Source: Leclercia sp. AS011
GTDB taxonomy: Bacteria > Pseudomonadota > Gammaproteobacteria > Enterobacterales > Enterobacteriaceae
Direction of reading: 5' to 3'
Assembly (NCBI RefSeq): GCF_037152535.1
Contig: NZ_JBBCMA010000001.1
Coordinates: forward strand, 1,798,001-1,862,000
Length of the DNA stretch: 64,000 nucleotides
A program made the position numbers and the translations under genes. Position 1 is the first letter of the stretch. Every line of letters begins with the position of its first letter. Shown piece by piece: positions 56,094 through 64,000 of this stretch. Under the pieces are notes generated by a model. It was not told where the DNA came from, searched no databases, and saw only the letters and a program-made list of their open reading frames with translations.

Positions 56094-57773
56094 ATGTCAC
56101 TTATTCAGAACCCTGTCCTGCCTGGTTTTAACCCGGACCCCAGTATTATTCGTGTCGGAGACACCTACTATATCGCAAACTCAACCTTTGAGTGGTTTCC
56201 TGGCGTTCGTCTGCATGAGTCAAAAGATCTGCAACACTGGAATCTGCTGCCCAGTCCGTTGTCTACCACCACCCTGTTAGATATGCGCGGCAATCCTTCA
56301 TCAGGCGGGATTTGGGCTCCGGCGCTCTCTTACGCCGACGGTAAATTCTGGCTGGTTTATACCGATGTGAAAATCACGGAGGGCGCTTTCAAGGACATGA
56401 CAAATTATCTGACCACCGCCACCGATATTCGTGGTCCCTGGACAGATCCCATCAAACTTAACGGCGTCGGTTTCGATGCATCACTCTTTCATGATGAAGA
56501 CGGGCGTAAATACCTGGTTCAACAGACCTGGGATCATCGGGAGTATCATCATCCCTTTGATGGCATCACCTTGACGGAGCTGGATACCCGGACACTCAAA
56601 TTAAAACCAGAAACCGCACGGACGATTTATCGCGGCACTGCCGTGGCACTGGTTGAGGGGCCACATCTCTATAAACTGAACGGCTATTACTATCTCTTTG
56701 CCGCTCAGGGGGGGACCGTGTTTACCCATCAGGAGGTGGTTGCGCGTTCCAGAACCTTAGAGGCCAACAGCTTTGAAACAGAGCCAGGCGACGTATTCTT
56801 AACCAACGTCGATACGCCGGACAGCTATATCCAGAAGCAGGGGCATGGAGCACTGGTCTCTACCCCCGGCGGGGAGTGGTATTACGCCTCGCTTTGCGCC
56901 CGTCCGTGGAATCGTCCGGGTGAGTCGGTTTATGATCCCCGCGGCTGGTCAACGCTGGGCCGGGAAACATCCATTCAGAAAGTGTACTGGGATGACGAGG
57001 GCTGGCCACGTATTGCAGGAGGTCATGGTGGCAAGACCTTTGTTGAAGGACCAGCCGATGCCATTTATACAGAAAGCGCTAAAGATCATAGCCAGCACGA
57101 TGATTTCACCGCTGCGGAACTCGATATTAACTGGAATACCCTTCGCGTTCCGTTCACTGAAAAAATGGGAACCACGGGCGATGGAAGGTTAACGCTAACG
57201 GGACAAGGTTCTTTAGCCAATACCCATGATCTTTCGCTGATTGCGCGACGCTGGCAGGCCTTTTATTTTGATGCTCAGGTTAAGGTCAAATTCAATCCAT
57301 TCAGTTATCAACAGATGGCTGGCTTGACGAATTATTATAATGACCGCCACTGGAGTTTCGTTTTCATTACCTGGAATGAAATTAACGGCCCGGTAATTGA
57401 AGTGGGGGAAAATAACCGTGGCAAATATACGTCTTATTTGAAAGATAACGCCATTAAGATCCCGGAAGGAACAGAGTACGTCTGGTTCCGCACCAAAGTT
57501 CGCAAGGAAAGTTATACCTATGAGTACAGCTTTGACGGCGTCAGCTTGACTGAGATCCCGGTCAAATTAGATGCTGCGGTTCTTTCCGATGATTATGTCC
57601 TGCAAAGCTACGGTGGGTTCTTTACCGGTGCCTTCGTTGGCCTCGCGGCTGTCGACTACTCCGGTTACGACGCCAGCGCAGAGTTTTATGATTTCGTTTA
57701 TCAGGAGCTGGGGGACAGGTTGACTGGAAATGACGCGTACAGCTGGAACGCAAGCGAATCACGGTTTGGTTAA
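56094..57773 (+). CDS. xynB: XynB, GH43 beta-xylosidase
   Basis: 559 residues, close to the usual 535-560 of GH43 exo-xylosidases: a five-bladed propeller followed by a C-terminal beta-sandwich. The catalytic triad is placed as in characterised enzymes: Asp15 in FNPDPSII (base), Asp128 in GFDASLFHDEDG (pKa modulator), Glu188 in LVEGPHLYK (acid). No signal peptide, so cytoplasmic: it cleaves xylo-oligosaccharides imported by XynT. No xylA/xylB in the window. A strong terminator follows. Confidence 0.94.
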   Translation: MSLIQNPVLPGFNPDPSIIRVGDTYYIANSTFEWFPGVRLHESKDLQHWNLLPSPLSTTTLLDMRGNPSSGGIWAPALSYADGKFWLVYTDVKITEGAFKDMTNYLTTATDIRGPWTDPIKLNGVGFDASLFHDEDGRKYLVQQTWDHREYHHPFDGITLTELDTRTLKLKPETARTIYRGTAVALVEGPHLYKLNGYYYLFAAQGGTVFTHQEVVARSRTLEANSFETEPGDVFLTNVDTPDSYIQKQGHGALVSTPGGEWYYASLCARPWNRPGESVYDPRGWSTLGRETSIQKVYWDDEGWPRIAGGHGGKTFVEGPADAIYTESAKDHSQHDDFTAAELDINWNTLRVPFTEKMGTTGDGRLTLTGQGSLANTHDLSLIARRWQAFYFDAQVKVKFNPFSYQQMAGLTNYYNDRHWSFVFITWNEINGPVIEVGENNRGKYTSYLKDNAIKIPEGTEYVWFRTKVRKESYTYEYSFDGVSLTEIPVKLDAAVLSDDYVLQSYGGFFTGAFVGLAAVDYSGYDASAEFYDFVYQELGDRLTGNDAYSWNASESRFG

Positions 57774-57783
57774 AGACTGACAT

Positions 57784-57816
57784 ACCTGCGTTATCGCAAT
57801 GATAACGCAGGTTTTA
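57784..57816 (+). terminator. Terminator of xynTB
   Basis: Perfect 12-bp stem ACCTGCGTTATC/GATAACGCAGGT (57784-57795 and 57801-57812) with GCAAT loop followed by TTTT. The following bases up to 58105 are AT-rich and hold no supported gene. Confidence 0.92.
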
Positions 57817-58105
57817 AGGGTCTATCAGGTACGGATGATTTTCAGAATATCTCTTAGTGCCTGACATTAGCACCATGATTATTAGTAGGTTTATCATAAA
57901 TGATTCAGGTATTGTTGCTGAAATGATTATCATATAATACTTTGAAATTTTCATAGTAACGCTGGTTTTTAAGAAGTTGATTAAATCATTAAGTTTCCTA
58001 AAAATATATGCTTAAATTAGCTTCGCGATAGAGTATATGAATAGATGGTTTATGGCGAGTTATATACTTACAGCAAATACAGCATTACTAATAAGAGGCA
58101 ATAAG

Positions 58106-58393
58106 ATGAAGAAGACACTATTCATAATAATTTTATTGGGAATGAGCGCATCGGTTACTGCCGGTGAAGCGCATTTTTGCGGTTCGCCTGAAGTCAGCGC
58201 TCTGGCAAGCGGTCGCCAGGATATTGATGACAGCACCGTTTTCACCTGCGGTGGTGGTGTTAAAGGCACTCTTCCAGAACTGGCAAAACAGGGCTGGAAA
58301 ATTGTGCAAGTAAGCGATCAGATGGCATCAACTTCCCAGATGGATCCGAGTAAAGCCACTGTCTATTCGCGTTTGATTATACAGAAAGACTGA
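58106..58393 (+). CDS. Small secreted protein of unknown function
   Basis: 95 residues with a Sec signal peptide (MKKTLFIIILLGMSASVTA) and a mature part of about 76 residues with two cysteines (HFCGSPEV, FTCGGGVKG) likely to form a disulfide. Ends KATVYSRLIIQKD. I do not recognise the family. Start at ATG 58106; a 23-codon upstream extension is AT-rich and adds no signal. AT-rich like the whole cassette. Confidence 0.75.
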   Translation: MKKTLFIIILLGMSASVTAGEAHFCGSPEVSALASGRQDIDDSTVFTCGGGVKGTLPELAKQGWKIVQVSDQMASTSQMDPSKATVYSRLIIQKD

Positions 58394-58446
58394 ATGCTTT
58401 CGATTGCAGTATATTCTTTATAAACTTAGCGCTACGACAGAACAGA

Positions 58447-58472
58447 GATTCCCGGCACAAATACCGGGAATC
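58447..58472. terminator. Hairpin between convergent genes
   Basis: Perfect 9-bp stem GATTCCCGG/CCGGGAATC. The plus-strand side is followed by AGAAAAAC and the minus side by TCTGTTC, so the T-run is weak; it may still end both transcripts or protect 3' ends. Confidence 0.55.
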
Positions 58473-58518
58473 AGAAAAACATCTAATGTCATAAAAGAAT
58501 AATTGGACAGGATCTTAA

Positions 58519-59091
58519 TCAAAGATAGGGGAACATTTTAAAAGCCGACCATAGGGTATCATTGAGGGCAACAAGCCCAACGGAAATATAGGCCAGTAGC
58601 GCGAGAAATCCTGTCAGGTATAAAATGGGCTTTTTAAGTTTTCGCCGGAATTTATAAAAAACGACTGTAGTGATCGCCATCATAATGGCCTGCCACATCA
58701 AATGTGTACCCGGATCGTAGGGATTAACCACACTTCCAATCATCATAGGTACAGTAAGAATCGTATAAGCCCCCTTCAGTACAAACCATACGATCCCGCC
58801 AGGAACTGCGAGAATACCGCCCTGATAAACTAACATACCCGCAGAATTGAGCCCGGGAATGAGAATTAATCCAAAAATAATTGCCCAAACCATACAGGCG
58901 ACTATGAGATACCCAATTGCCTGGCCTATAACCTGATCGCCCTCGGGCGACGACTTAAGAGCGGTGTTAGCAAGTTCTGACTGATATTTTTCTTTCCCGT
59001 CTGCAATTCGCGCCTGTGATTCAGTATCGTACTGTACATGAGGCCGGGCATTTGTTACATAATTCCCATCACCATCTTGTCTTACACCCAT
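58519..59091 (-). CDS. Four-helix membrane protein of unknown function
   Basis: 190 residues. A polar N-terminus (1-55, MGVRQDGDGNYVTNARPHVQ) precedes four membrane helices (about 57-80, 86-112, 130-147, 155-178). I do not recognise it. GAGGG lies 7 bases before ATG 59091. It is inside the tRNA-bounded cassette and AT-rich. Its start resembles proteins found near polymorphic toxin or T6SS cargo in enterobacteria, but that is a loose impression only. Confidence 0.7.
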   Translation of the reverse strand: MGVRQDGDGNYVTNARPHVQYDTESQARIADGKEKYQSELANTALKSSPEGDQVIGQAIGYLIVACMVWAIIFGLILIPGLNSAGMLVYQGGILAVPGGIVWFVLKGAYTILTVPMMIGSVVNPYDPGTHLMWQAIMMAITTVVFYKFRRKLKKPILYLTGFLALLAYISVGLVALNDTLWSAFKMFPYL

Positions 59092-59422
59092 AACAAACCC
59101 TCTTTATTATAATTAGCCTTGATGTTTAGTTAACTACTTATTTTCTTATGAGAATTTACTCAAATCTATCTTCAGGTGGATATTGTAACTAAGTAGGAAA
59201 GAAAATGAAGATACCAGAGATATTATATTTTCATTGCAATATGAATGATTTTATTCTTAATTGCCATTACTGTTGATTAAATCATTCTTGTCTTAATCCC
59301 TGCCCTTACGGCTGGCGGCCGCAAAATTGACCACTGCCTGTCATGACCAGTGGGACCCTGCTCATTGAGCTGGTTAAACTCATTGTTCAAATGACATCAG
59401 CTTTTAGTAAAAACAGCAAAAC
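59092..59422. other. Non-coding right end of the cassette
   Basis: 331 bp without a supported gene. A spaced inverted repeat CCACTG...CAGTGG (59330-59352) sits in a GC-richer patch (59305-59380), unlike the AT-rich sequence before it, so this patch may be a remnant of another element or the edge of the inserted segment. Confidence 0.4.
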
Positions 59423-59456
59423 AAAAAGCCCTGCGATATTGCTATCGCAGGGCTTT
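59423..59456 (-). terminator. Terminator of the right tRNA-Ser
   Basis: Perfect 14-bp stem AAAGCCCTGCGATA/TATCGCAGGGCTTT (59425-59438 and 59443-59456) with flanking T-run on the minus strand. It differs in sequence from the left copy's terminator. Confidence 0.9.
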
Positions 59457-59462
59457 CAAATT

Positions 59463-59550
59463 TGGCGGAAGCGTAGAGATTCGAACTCTAGAACCCTTTC
59501 GGGTCGCCGGTTTTCAAGACCGGTGCCTTCAACCGCTCGGCCACGCTTCC
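59463..59550 (-). tRNA. serT: tRNA-Ser (anticodon UGA), right copy
   Basis: 88 nt, identical to 52535-52622, with encoded CCA and class II variable arm. It is probably the ancestral copy, since serT lies next to yccA in E. coli and yccA follows here after one extra gene. Confidence 0.97.
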
Positions 59551-59695
59551 TAAGTGAGGCGAACTATAAACACCTCCGTATGCGCTGTAAAGTCTGCGCA
59601 CAATCGTTCGCCTGAAAAATAGTCAAAATGCGTTTAATCGGTTGAACAGACGACATTCTGACCATTTTATCAGCACAAAATCTTACCGCCGATCC

Positions 59696-61324
59696 TCAGT
59701 GCTTTTTGATGTACATGTCTTTGGTGAAATAGTACCCCAGCTTATCCGGCGTAAAGCCCCCTACCCAGGGTTTGACCAGGTGGGTACGAACGTAGTGATA
59801 GACCGGGATTGCCGGTACGTCCCGGGCCAGCAGATCTTCAGCCTGCTGATAGAAGGTGCCGCGCTCGGCGGTGGTCTTCGCTTTTGCGGCGTTGTCCAGC
59901 GCCTCATCATAGGCCGGATTGCTGTACTGGCTGGTGTTCTGACTGTCGCCAGTACGGAAGTTATTCAGGAAGGTGGCCGCATCGTCGTAATCGGCGATCC
60001 AGGCGTAGCGCACCGCATCAAAGTTGTGGGTGTGCATGGTGTCCAGCATCGTTTTCCACTCCTGGTTTTGCAGCTTCGCCTCCACGCCGAGGTTTTTCTT
60101 CCACATCGAGCTGGCAGCGATGGCAATCCGCTGGTGCGACTCCGAGGTGTTATACAGCAGATTAAAGCTCAGCGGATGGCTGTCGTTATAGCCCGCCTCG
60201 TTCAGCAATTTTTTCGCTTCGGCAATGCGTTTTTCCAGCGGCCAGCTGGCGTAGTCCGGATTGTGCAGTTTGACCCCGCCGATATCCGGCTGGCTGATGA
60301 CCCACGCCGGACGCTGCCCCTGCCCTAACACCTTCCCGGCGATAATGTCTTTATCCAGCGCCAGGTTCAGCGCCTGACGCACGCGCGGGTCGTTAAACGG
60401 CTTGCGGGTGGTGTTGAATTCGTAGTAATAGGTCGCCAGCTGCGGGGAGACATCCAGCTCGCTGCCCAGCGTTTTTTTCAGCTGGGCAAACTGGTTGATC
60501 GGCACGGTGTAGACAATATCAATTTCGTCCGCCTTGTAACGGTTGACGTCGGCGGCTTCGGAGGCGATCGGCAGGTATGTCACCTTGTTGATCACCGTAT
60601 GGGCGTTGTCCCAGTAGCGCGGGTTACGCTCGGCGATGATCCGCTCGTTGACCACCCACTGGCTGAGGGTATAGGCCCCGCTGCTGACAAAGTGCTCCGG
60701 CTTGGTCCACTTATCGCCATAGCGGCCAATCAGCACTTTATCGACCGGCACCAGCGACGGGTGCGCCAGCATGGCAAGGAAGGCGGCGTTAGGCTGGTTC
60801 AGCGTCACTTCAAGGGTGCTGTCGTTCAGGGCTTTAACTCCCAGGGTGTCAGGAGATTTCTTGCCCTCGGCGATATCGGTGGCGTTCAGCAGATGCATGC
60901 TGCCGGGGTAGCTGGCGTACGGCGAAGCAGTTTTGGTATCCACCAGCCTTTGCCAGCTCCAGACCACATCCTGAGCGGTGATGGCGGTGCCGTCGCTCCA
61001 GGTGATGCCCGGGCGGAGATGGAACGTCCAGACGGTGTTGTCTTTGTTCTCCCATTTTTCCGCCAGCCGCGGCTGGATCTGCCCGTCCGGCGAGACGCTG
61101 ACCAGCCCGTCGAACAAATCGCTGATAATATTGAATTCGACGTCGCTTTCAACTTTATGGGGATCGAGCGATGCCGGTTCATTGCCATTATTCCTGACCA
61201 GTTCCTGCTTCTCTGCCAGCTCAGTTCCTGCCGGCACGCTGGCAGCAAAGGCCGTTGCGCTTGCGCAAAGGATCCCTGCCGTCAGCAAAGAGAGGGTAAA
61301 TGTAGCGCGTGATGATGGTTTCAT
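59696..61324 (-). CDS. Periplasmic oligopeptide-binding protein (SBP family 5, OppA-like)
   Basis: 542 residues with a Sec signal peptide ending AFA. Family 5 solute-binding protein: NNGNEPASLDPHKVESDVEFNI, RLAEKWENKDNTVWTFHLRPGITWSDGT, WKTMLDTMHTHNFDAVRYAWIADYDD. The length and pattern match OppA/MppA. No permease or ATPase genes are adjacent, so it must share an Opp-type transporter encoded elsewhere. ATG 61324 is chosen; an in-frame upstream start adds 23 non-signal residues. It separates serT from yccA, which are adjacent in E. coli. Confidence 0.92.
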   Translation of the reverse strand: MKPSSRATFTLSLLTAGILCASATAFAASVPAGTELAEKQELVRNNGNEPASLDPHKVESDVEFNIISDLFDGLVSVSPDGQIQPRLAEKWENKDNTVWTFHLRPGITWSDGTAITAQDVVWSWQRLVDTKTASPYASYPGSMHLLNATDIAEGKKSPDTLGVKALNDSTLEVTLNQPNAAFLAMLAHPSLVPVDKVLIGRYGDKWTKPEHFVSSGAYTLSQWVVNERIIAERNPRYWDNAHTVINKVTYLPIASEAADVNRYKADEIDIVYTVPINQFAQLKKTLGSELDVSPQLATYYYEFNTTRKPFNDPRVRQALNLALDKDIIAGKVLGQGQRPAWVISQPDIGGVKLHNPDYASWPLEKRIAEAKKLLNEAGYNDSHPLSFNLLYNTSESHQRIAIAASSMWKKNLGVEAKLQNQEWKTMLDTMHTHNFDAVRYAWIADYDDAATFLNNFRTGDSQNTSQYSNPAYDEALDNAAKAKTTAERGTFYQQAEDLLARDVPAIPVYHYVRTHLVKPWVGGFTPDKLGYYFTKDMYIKKH

Positions 61325-61591
61325 GTCCTTCGCCTTATAGTTTAGTTTTGACGATGCCAAATAACTCTTAGCGTTGCGTCCGGAATAAGGCAATATATTT
61401 CAGTGACCTATAAGAGCTTGATCTGATTAATCCTGACGAACCGCAGTTCGTTCTGCATAGATTGCGTTGTGGAATATTTCATGCTGGCTCTACCCCTAAC
61501 ACGCTGAGTAAAGATGGGTAAAACCACTTTGTAACCGGCGCGTCGTTTTCTATTCTTGCCGTTAATTACATCTGTCATAAGAGAGTGACTC

Positions 61592-62251
61592 ATGGATCGT
61601 ATTATTAGTTCTTCACGCGACCGCACATCGCTGCTCAGCACCCACAAGGTGCTGCGTAATACCTACTTTATGCTCAGCCTGACGCTGGCCTTCTCCGCGC
61701 TGACGGCAACCGCCAGCACCGTGCTGATGCTGCCGTCTCCGGGGCTGATCCTGACCCTGGTCGGCATGTACGGTCTGATGTTCCTGACCTACAAAACCGC
61801 CGACAAGCCGGTTGGTATTCTGTCTGCGTTCGCCTTTACCGGTTTCCTGGGCTACATCCTGGGGCCAATGCTTAACACCTATCTGTCGGCCGGTATGGGC
61901 GATCTGATTGGCCTGGCGCTGGGCGGTACGGCTGCGGTGTTCTTCTGCTGTTCTGCCTATGTCCTGACCACCCGCAAAGACATGTCTTTCCTCGGCGGTA
62001 TGCTGATGGCGGGCATCGTGGTGGTGCTGATCGGTATGGTGGCGAACATCTTCCTGCAGCTGCCGGCTCTGCACCTGGCCATCAGCGCCGTGTTCATCCT
62101 GATCTCCTCCGGGGCGATCCTGATGGAAACCAGCAACATCATTCATGGCGGCGAGACCAACTACATCCGCGCTACCGTGAGCCTGTATGTGTCGCTGTAT
62201 AACATCTTTGTCAGCCTGCTGAGCATCCTCGGCTTCGCCAGCCGCGATTAA
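61592..62251 (+). CDS. yccA: YccA, modulator of FtsH protease
   Basis: 219 residues, seven helices, Bax-inhibitor-1 family ([43 protein letters not shown]). In E. coli YccA binds FtsH-HflKC and protects SecY from degradation when translocons jam. Same length as E. coli YccA. Followed by a strong terminator. Confidence 0.96.
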   Translation: MDRIISSSRDRTSLLSTHKVLRNTYFMLSLTLAFSALTATASTVLMLPSPGLILTLVGMYGLMFLTYKTADKPVGILSAFAFTGFLGYILGPMLNTYLSAGMGDLIGLALGGTAAVFFCCSAYVLTTRKDMSFLGGMLMAGIVVVLIGMVANIFLQLPALHLAISAVFILISSGAILMETSNIIHGGETNYIRATVSLYVSLYNIFVSLLSILGFASRD

Positions 62252-62268
62252 CCGACAGTGCTGTATCA

Positions 62269-62298
62269 AAAGCCCCGCTTATGCGGGGCTTTCTTTTT
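62269..62298 (+). terminator. Terminator of yccA
   Basis: Stem AAAGCCCCGC/GCGGGGCTTT (62269-62278 and 62283-62292) followed by CTTTTTT. Confidence 0.92.
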
Positions 62299-62337
62299 TG
62301 GTAAACTGCCGCGGTTTTCGATAAACCTGTGATGATT

Positions 62338-62667
62338 ATGCTGAACTTTGAAGGTAAAGAGATTGAGACCGATAGCGAAGGCTATCTGAAAGAGACCAGC
62401 CAGTGGAGCGAAGGGCTGGCGGCTGTCATTGCCGAAAAAGAGTCTATCGCCCTGACGCCGGAGCACTGGGAAGTGGTGCGGTTCGTGCGTGATTTCTATC
62501 TGGAATTTAATACCTCTCCCGCCATTCGCATGCTGGTGAAAGCGATGGCCAATAAGTATGGCGAGGAGAAAGGCAACAGCCGCTATCTGTATCGTCTGTT
62601 CCCGAAAGGCCCGGCAAAACAGGCGACCAAGATCGCCGGCCTGCCTAAGCCCGTGAAGTGCATTTAA
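62338..62667 (+). CDS. tusE: TusE, sulfur relay protein for tRNA 2-thiouridine
   Basis: 109 residues, DsrC/TusE family, with the reactive cysteine next to last (Cys108 in KPVKCI). It takes sulfur from TusBCD and hands it to MnmA for s2U34 of tRNAs. ATG 62338 gives the E. coli-like [10 protein letters not shown]; two earlier in-frame start codons (GTG 62329, ATG 62332) also exist. The TAA overlaps the acyP stop by 4 bases (convergent). Confidence 0.95.
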   Translation: MLNFEGKEIETDSEGYLKETSQWSEGLAAVIAEKESIALTPEHWEVVRFVRDFYLEFNTSPAIRMLVKAMANKYGEEKGNSRYLYRLFPKGPAKQATKIAGLPKPVKCI

Positions 62668-62945
62668 TAGCGAATACCGAAATTAACGTATTCCCGCTCG
62701 GGTTGATGTGGTTCTGACAGGACCTTTTCAACCCGGGCGATGCGCGGCCCGCCCGCCTTAAGCCAGGCGAGCAGTTTGTCGACCTGCTCCGCTTCACCGC
62801 AGGCTACCACCTCGACGCTGCCGTCATCCATATTGCGCGCGTACCCGGTCAACCCCAGATCTGTGGCTTCACGCTGCGTGCTGTAACGAAAGCCAACCCC
62901 CTGAACCGTGCCGTGAACCCACGCGATAGTGCAGACTTTTGCCAT
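62664..62945 (-). CDS. acyP: Acylphosphatase
   Basis: 93 residues (E. coli YccX). The phosphate loop [12 protein letters not shown] holds catalytic Arg20 and [12 protein letters not shown] catalytic Asn38. Hydrolyses acyl phosphates. AGGGGAAAG lies before ATG 62945; a frame extending to 63242 overlaps the AraC gene and is not real. Tail-to-tail with tusE. Confidence 0.95.
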   Translation of the reverse strand: MAKVCTIAWVHGTVQGVGFRYSTQREATDLGLTGYARNMDDGSVEVVACGEAEQVDKLLAWLKAGGPRIARVEKVLSEPHQPEREYVNFGIRY

Positions 62946-63006
62946 ACTCTTTCCCCTTATCCGTGCCAGGCCCTGACCACAAGAATAGCAAATTATGGCC
63001 TGACGA

Positions 63007-63795
63007 TTAGCGTAACGTTTTGGGTAAACAGCCGTAATGCTGGCGAAAACGGGCCGTAAAACGCGAGCTGGAAAGATACCCGCACTGCATAGCGATCTCA
63101 CCGACCGGCAGCCGGGTCGACTGAAGCTGAGAGAGCGCCACCGCCATACGCACCTCCTCCACAATCTGGCGAAAGCTGTGCGACTCTTCGCGCAAGCGCC
63201 GACGCAGGGTCGGCACGCTGACGGCCAGACGACTGGCAACATCCTGCGCGGTCCATGCCCGGCCGGGTGACATCATGATGAACTGTCGCACCTGTTCCGT
63301 GAGATTGATATTGCGCTCGATAAGCAGCGGCCCCGCCACCCCGTCGTGCAGCAGCGCCAGCAGCAGCCCGAAGGCCTGATGCTTTTGCAATTCGTCGGGA
63401 AAATCATGCCGCACCGCATGCAGCAGATTGCCCCACATAAAGCCCAGTCCTTCGCTGAGCGGTGCGCAGAGCGAGTCGGTTTTGCTCCGCGGCCACGCCT
63501 GCAGGTAACGGGTTTTAAACTCCGCAATAATGTCCGGTGACAACAGCAGCAAATCAGAATGAAAAATACCCTGCGCAGGCTGATTAATGATTTCCATCGG
63601 CGTATTGGCCGGGATGATGATTAACTCATCGGGCGTGGCGACCAGGCGGCTATCCTCATGAATAATCACCTTACTGCCGTGCGTAATATGACAGATGGCA
63701 GGATAGAAAAGCTTAACCTGGTGCAGGCGATGCATTTTGCTGGCATTGACCTCAGCCGCGGTCAGATGTTTATGTTGAAAATGAAAATCCTGCAC
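63007..63795 (-). CDS. AraC-family regulator
   Basis: 262 residues: N-terminal cupin-like sensor ([29 protein letters not shown]) and C-terminal AraC helix-turn-helix pair ([45 protein letters not shown]). It starts with GTG at 63795, with GGGGTGG upstream, 10 bases after the PEBP stop, so it is probably cotranscribed with it. Confidence 0.87.
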   Translation of the reverse strand: MQDFHFQHKHLTAAEVNASKMHRLHQVKLFYPAICHITHGSKVIIHEDSRLVATPDELIIIPANTPMEIINQPAQGIFHSDLLLLSPDIIAEFKTRYLQAWPRSKTDSLCAPLSEGLGFMWGNLLHAVRHDFPDELQKHQAFGLLLALLHDGVAGPLLIERNINLTEQVRQFIMMSPGRAWTAQDVASRLAVSVPTLRRRLREESHSFRQIVEEVRMAVALSQLQSTRLPVGEIAMQCGYLSSSRFTARFRQHYGCLPKTLR

Positions 63796-63805
63796 CGGGC
63801 CACCC

Positions 63806-64000
63806 CTATCTTGCGTATGTTGCGGTTAATTGCGCCTTCGCCAGCGCGTGGCTGTTGAGCATAAAGCCGACCAGCGCGCCGCTGGCGTTTTCATCAATGG
63901 GCAGCTTATCCACATCCAGCGCCCAGACGGTGATCTGGTACGGGTGAGGCTTGTCTCCCTCCGGCGGGCACGCACCGCCAAAGCCAGAGTAACCGAAATC
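63806..64000 (-). CDS. PEBP (Raf-kinase-inhibitor-like, YbcL/YbhB) family protein, C-terminal part
   Basis: The last 64 codons are in the window; the 5' part lies beyond the right edge. The segment FGYSGFGGACPPEGDKPHPY, then TVWALDVDKLPIDENASGAL and a C-terminal SHALAKAQLTATYAR, is typical of the bacterial phosphatidylethanolamine-binding protein fold (GPCPP-type loop as GACPP). Ends TAG at 63806-63808. The AraC gene follows, probably in the same operon. Role unknown. Confidence 0.85.
   Translation of the reverse strand, partial: DFGYSGFGGACPPEGDKPHPYQITVWALDVDKLPIDENASGALVGFMLNSHALAKAQLTATYAR

Noticed and set aside
59343..59615. A 90-codon plus-strand frame across the right tRNA-Ser
   Set aside because: It runs through the terminator and the tRNA gene on the opposite strand.
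62664..63242. A 192-codon frame that contains acyP with a long N-terminal extension
   Set aside because: The extension overlaps the AraC gene; acylphosphatase length and ribosome site place the start at 62945.

Overview
The window is a chromosomal stretch of a GC-rich member of the Enterobacteriaceae. Gene content and protein likeness fit the Enterobacter / Lelliottia / Leclercia neighbourhood better than Escherichia or Klebsiella, but the sequence alone does not settle genus or species. The backbone order (efeBOU, putP, putA, rutR, rutABCDEFG, ymdF, wrbA, yccJ, agp, then serT, yccA, tusE, acyP) is that of the E. coli 22-23 minute region read on the opposite strand. The blocks between these markers are lineage-specific insertions or replacements.

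Layout. 1-2.4 kb: ferrous-iron uptake efeUOB (minus) with a Fur-like box upstream and an ERIC repeat between efeU and efeO. 2.5-4.3 kb: a CNT nucleoside transporter and a DUF3574 lipoprotein, extra relative to E. coli. 4.4-10.3 kb: divergent putP/putA around a control region with four GTTGCA operator cores. 10.4-18.4 kb: an LprI-like protein, rutR, the seven-gene pyrimidine catabolic operon with recognisable sigma-54, NtrC-like and RutR-like sites, a DMT exporter and the small KGG protein YmdF. 18.8-21 kb: wrbA-yccJ and agp.

21-52 kb is mostly accessory: an HxlR regulator; a membrane GGDEF-EAL protein with a cysteine-less periplasmic partner; an AT-rich orphan type VI secretion cargo module (zinc-metallopeptidase-like protein, two paralogous lipoproteins, Hcp); a tautomerase / carboxymuconolactone decarboxylase / LysR set; a second, long-type 2-isopropylmalate synthase with an AraC regulator; a YghA-like dehydrogenase; a membrane protein paired with a 24-residue microprotein; a secreted GH28 polygalacturonase with an altered active-site motif; SDR and HxlR genes; a degenerate M24 peptidase; the complete tetrathionate respiration locus ttrACB/ttrSR; ampC without a neighbouring ampR; a DsbA-like/LysR/Old-Yellow-Enzyme group; and a fusion of a transposase OrfA-type helix-turn-helix to a three-helix membrane domain across an A8 tract.

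52.5-59.6 kb: two identical tRNA-Ser(UGA) genes, with duplicated flanks, bracket a 6.8 kb AT-richer cassette for xylo-oligosaccharide use (LamB-type porin, XynT-like symporter, GH43 beta-xylosidase) plus two unknown envelope proteins. 59.7-64 kb: an orphan family-5 solute-binding protein, yccA, tusE, acyP, an AraC regulator and the 3' end of a PEBP (YbcL/YbhB-like) gene.

The region combines nutrient scavenging (iron, proline, pyrimidines as nitrogen source, nucleosides, xylosides, pectin fragments), anaerobic respiration and competition. REP-like palindromes of one family recur after genes. No CRISPR array, intact insertion sequence, integrase or prophage was seen.
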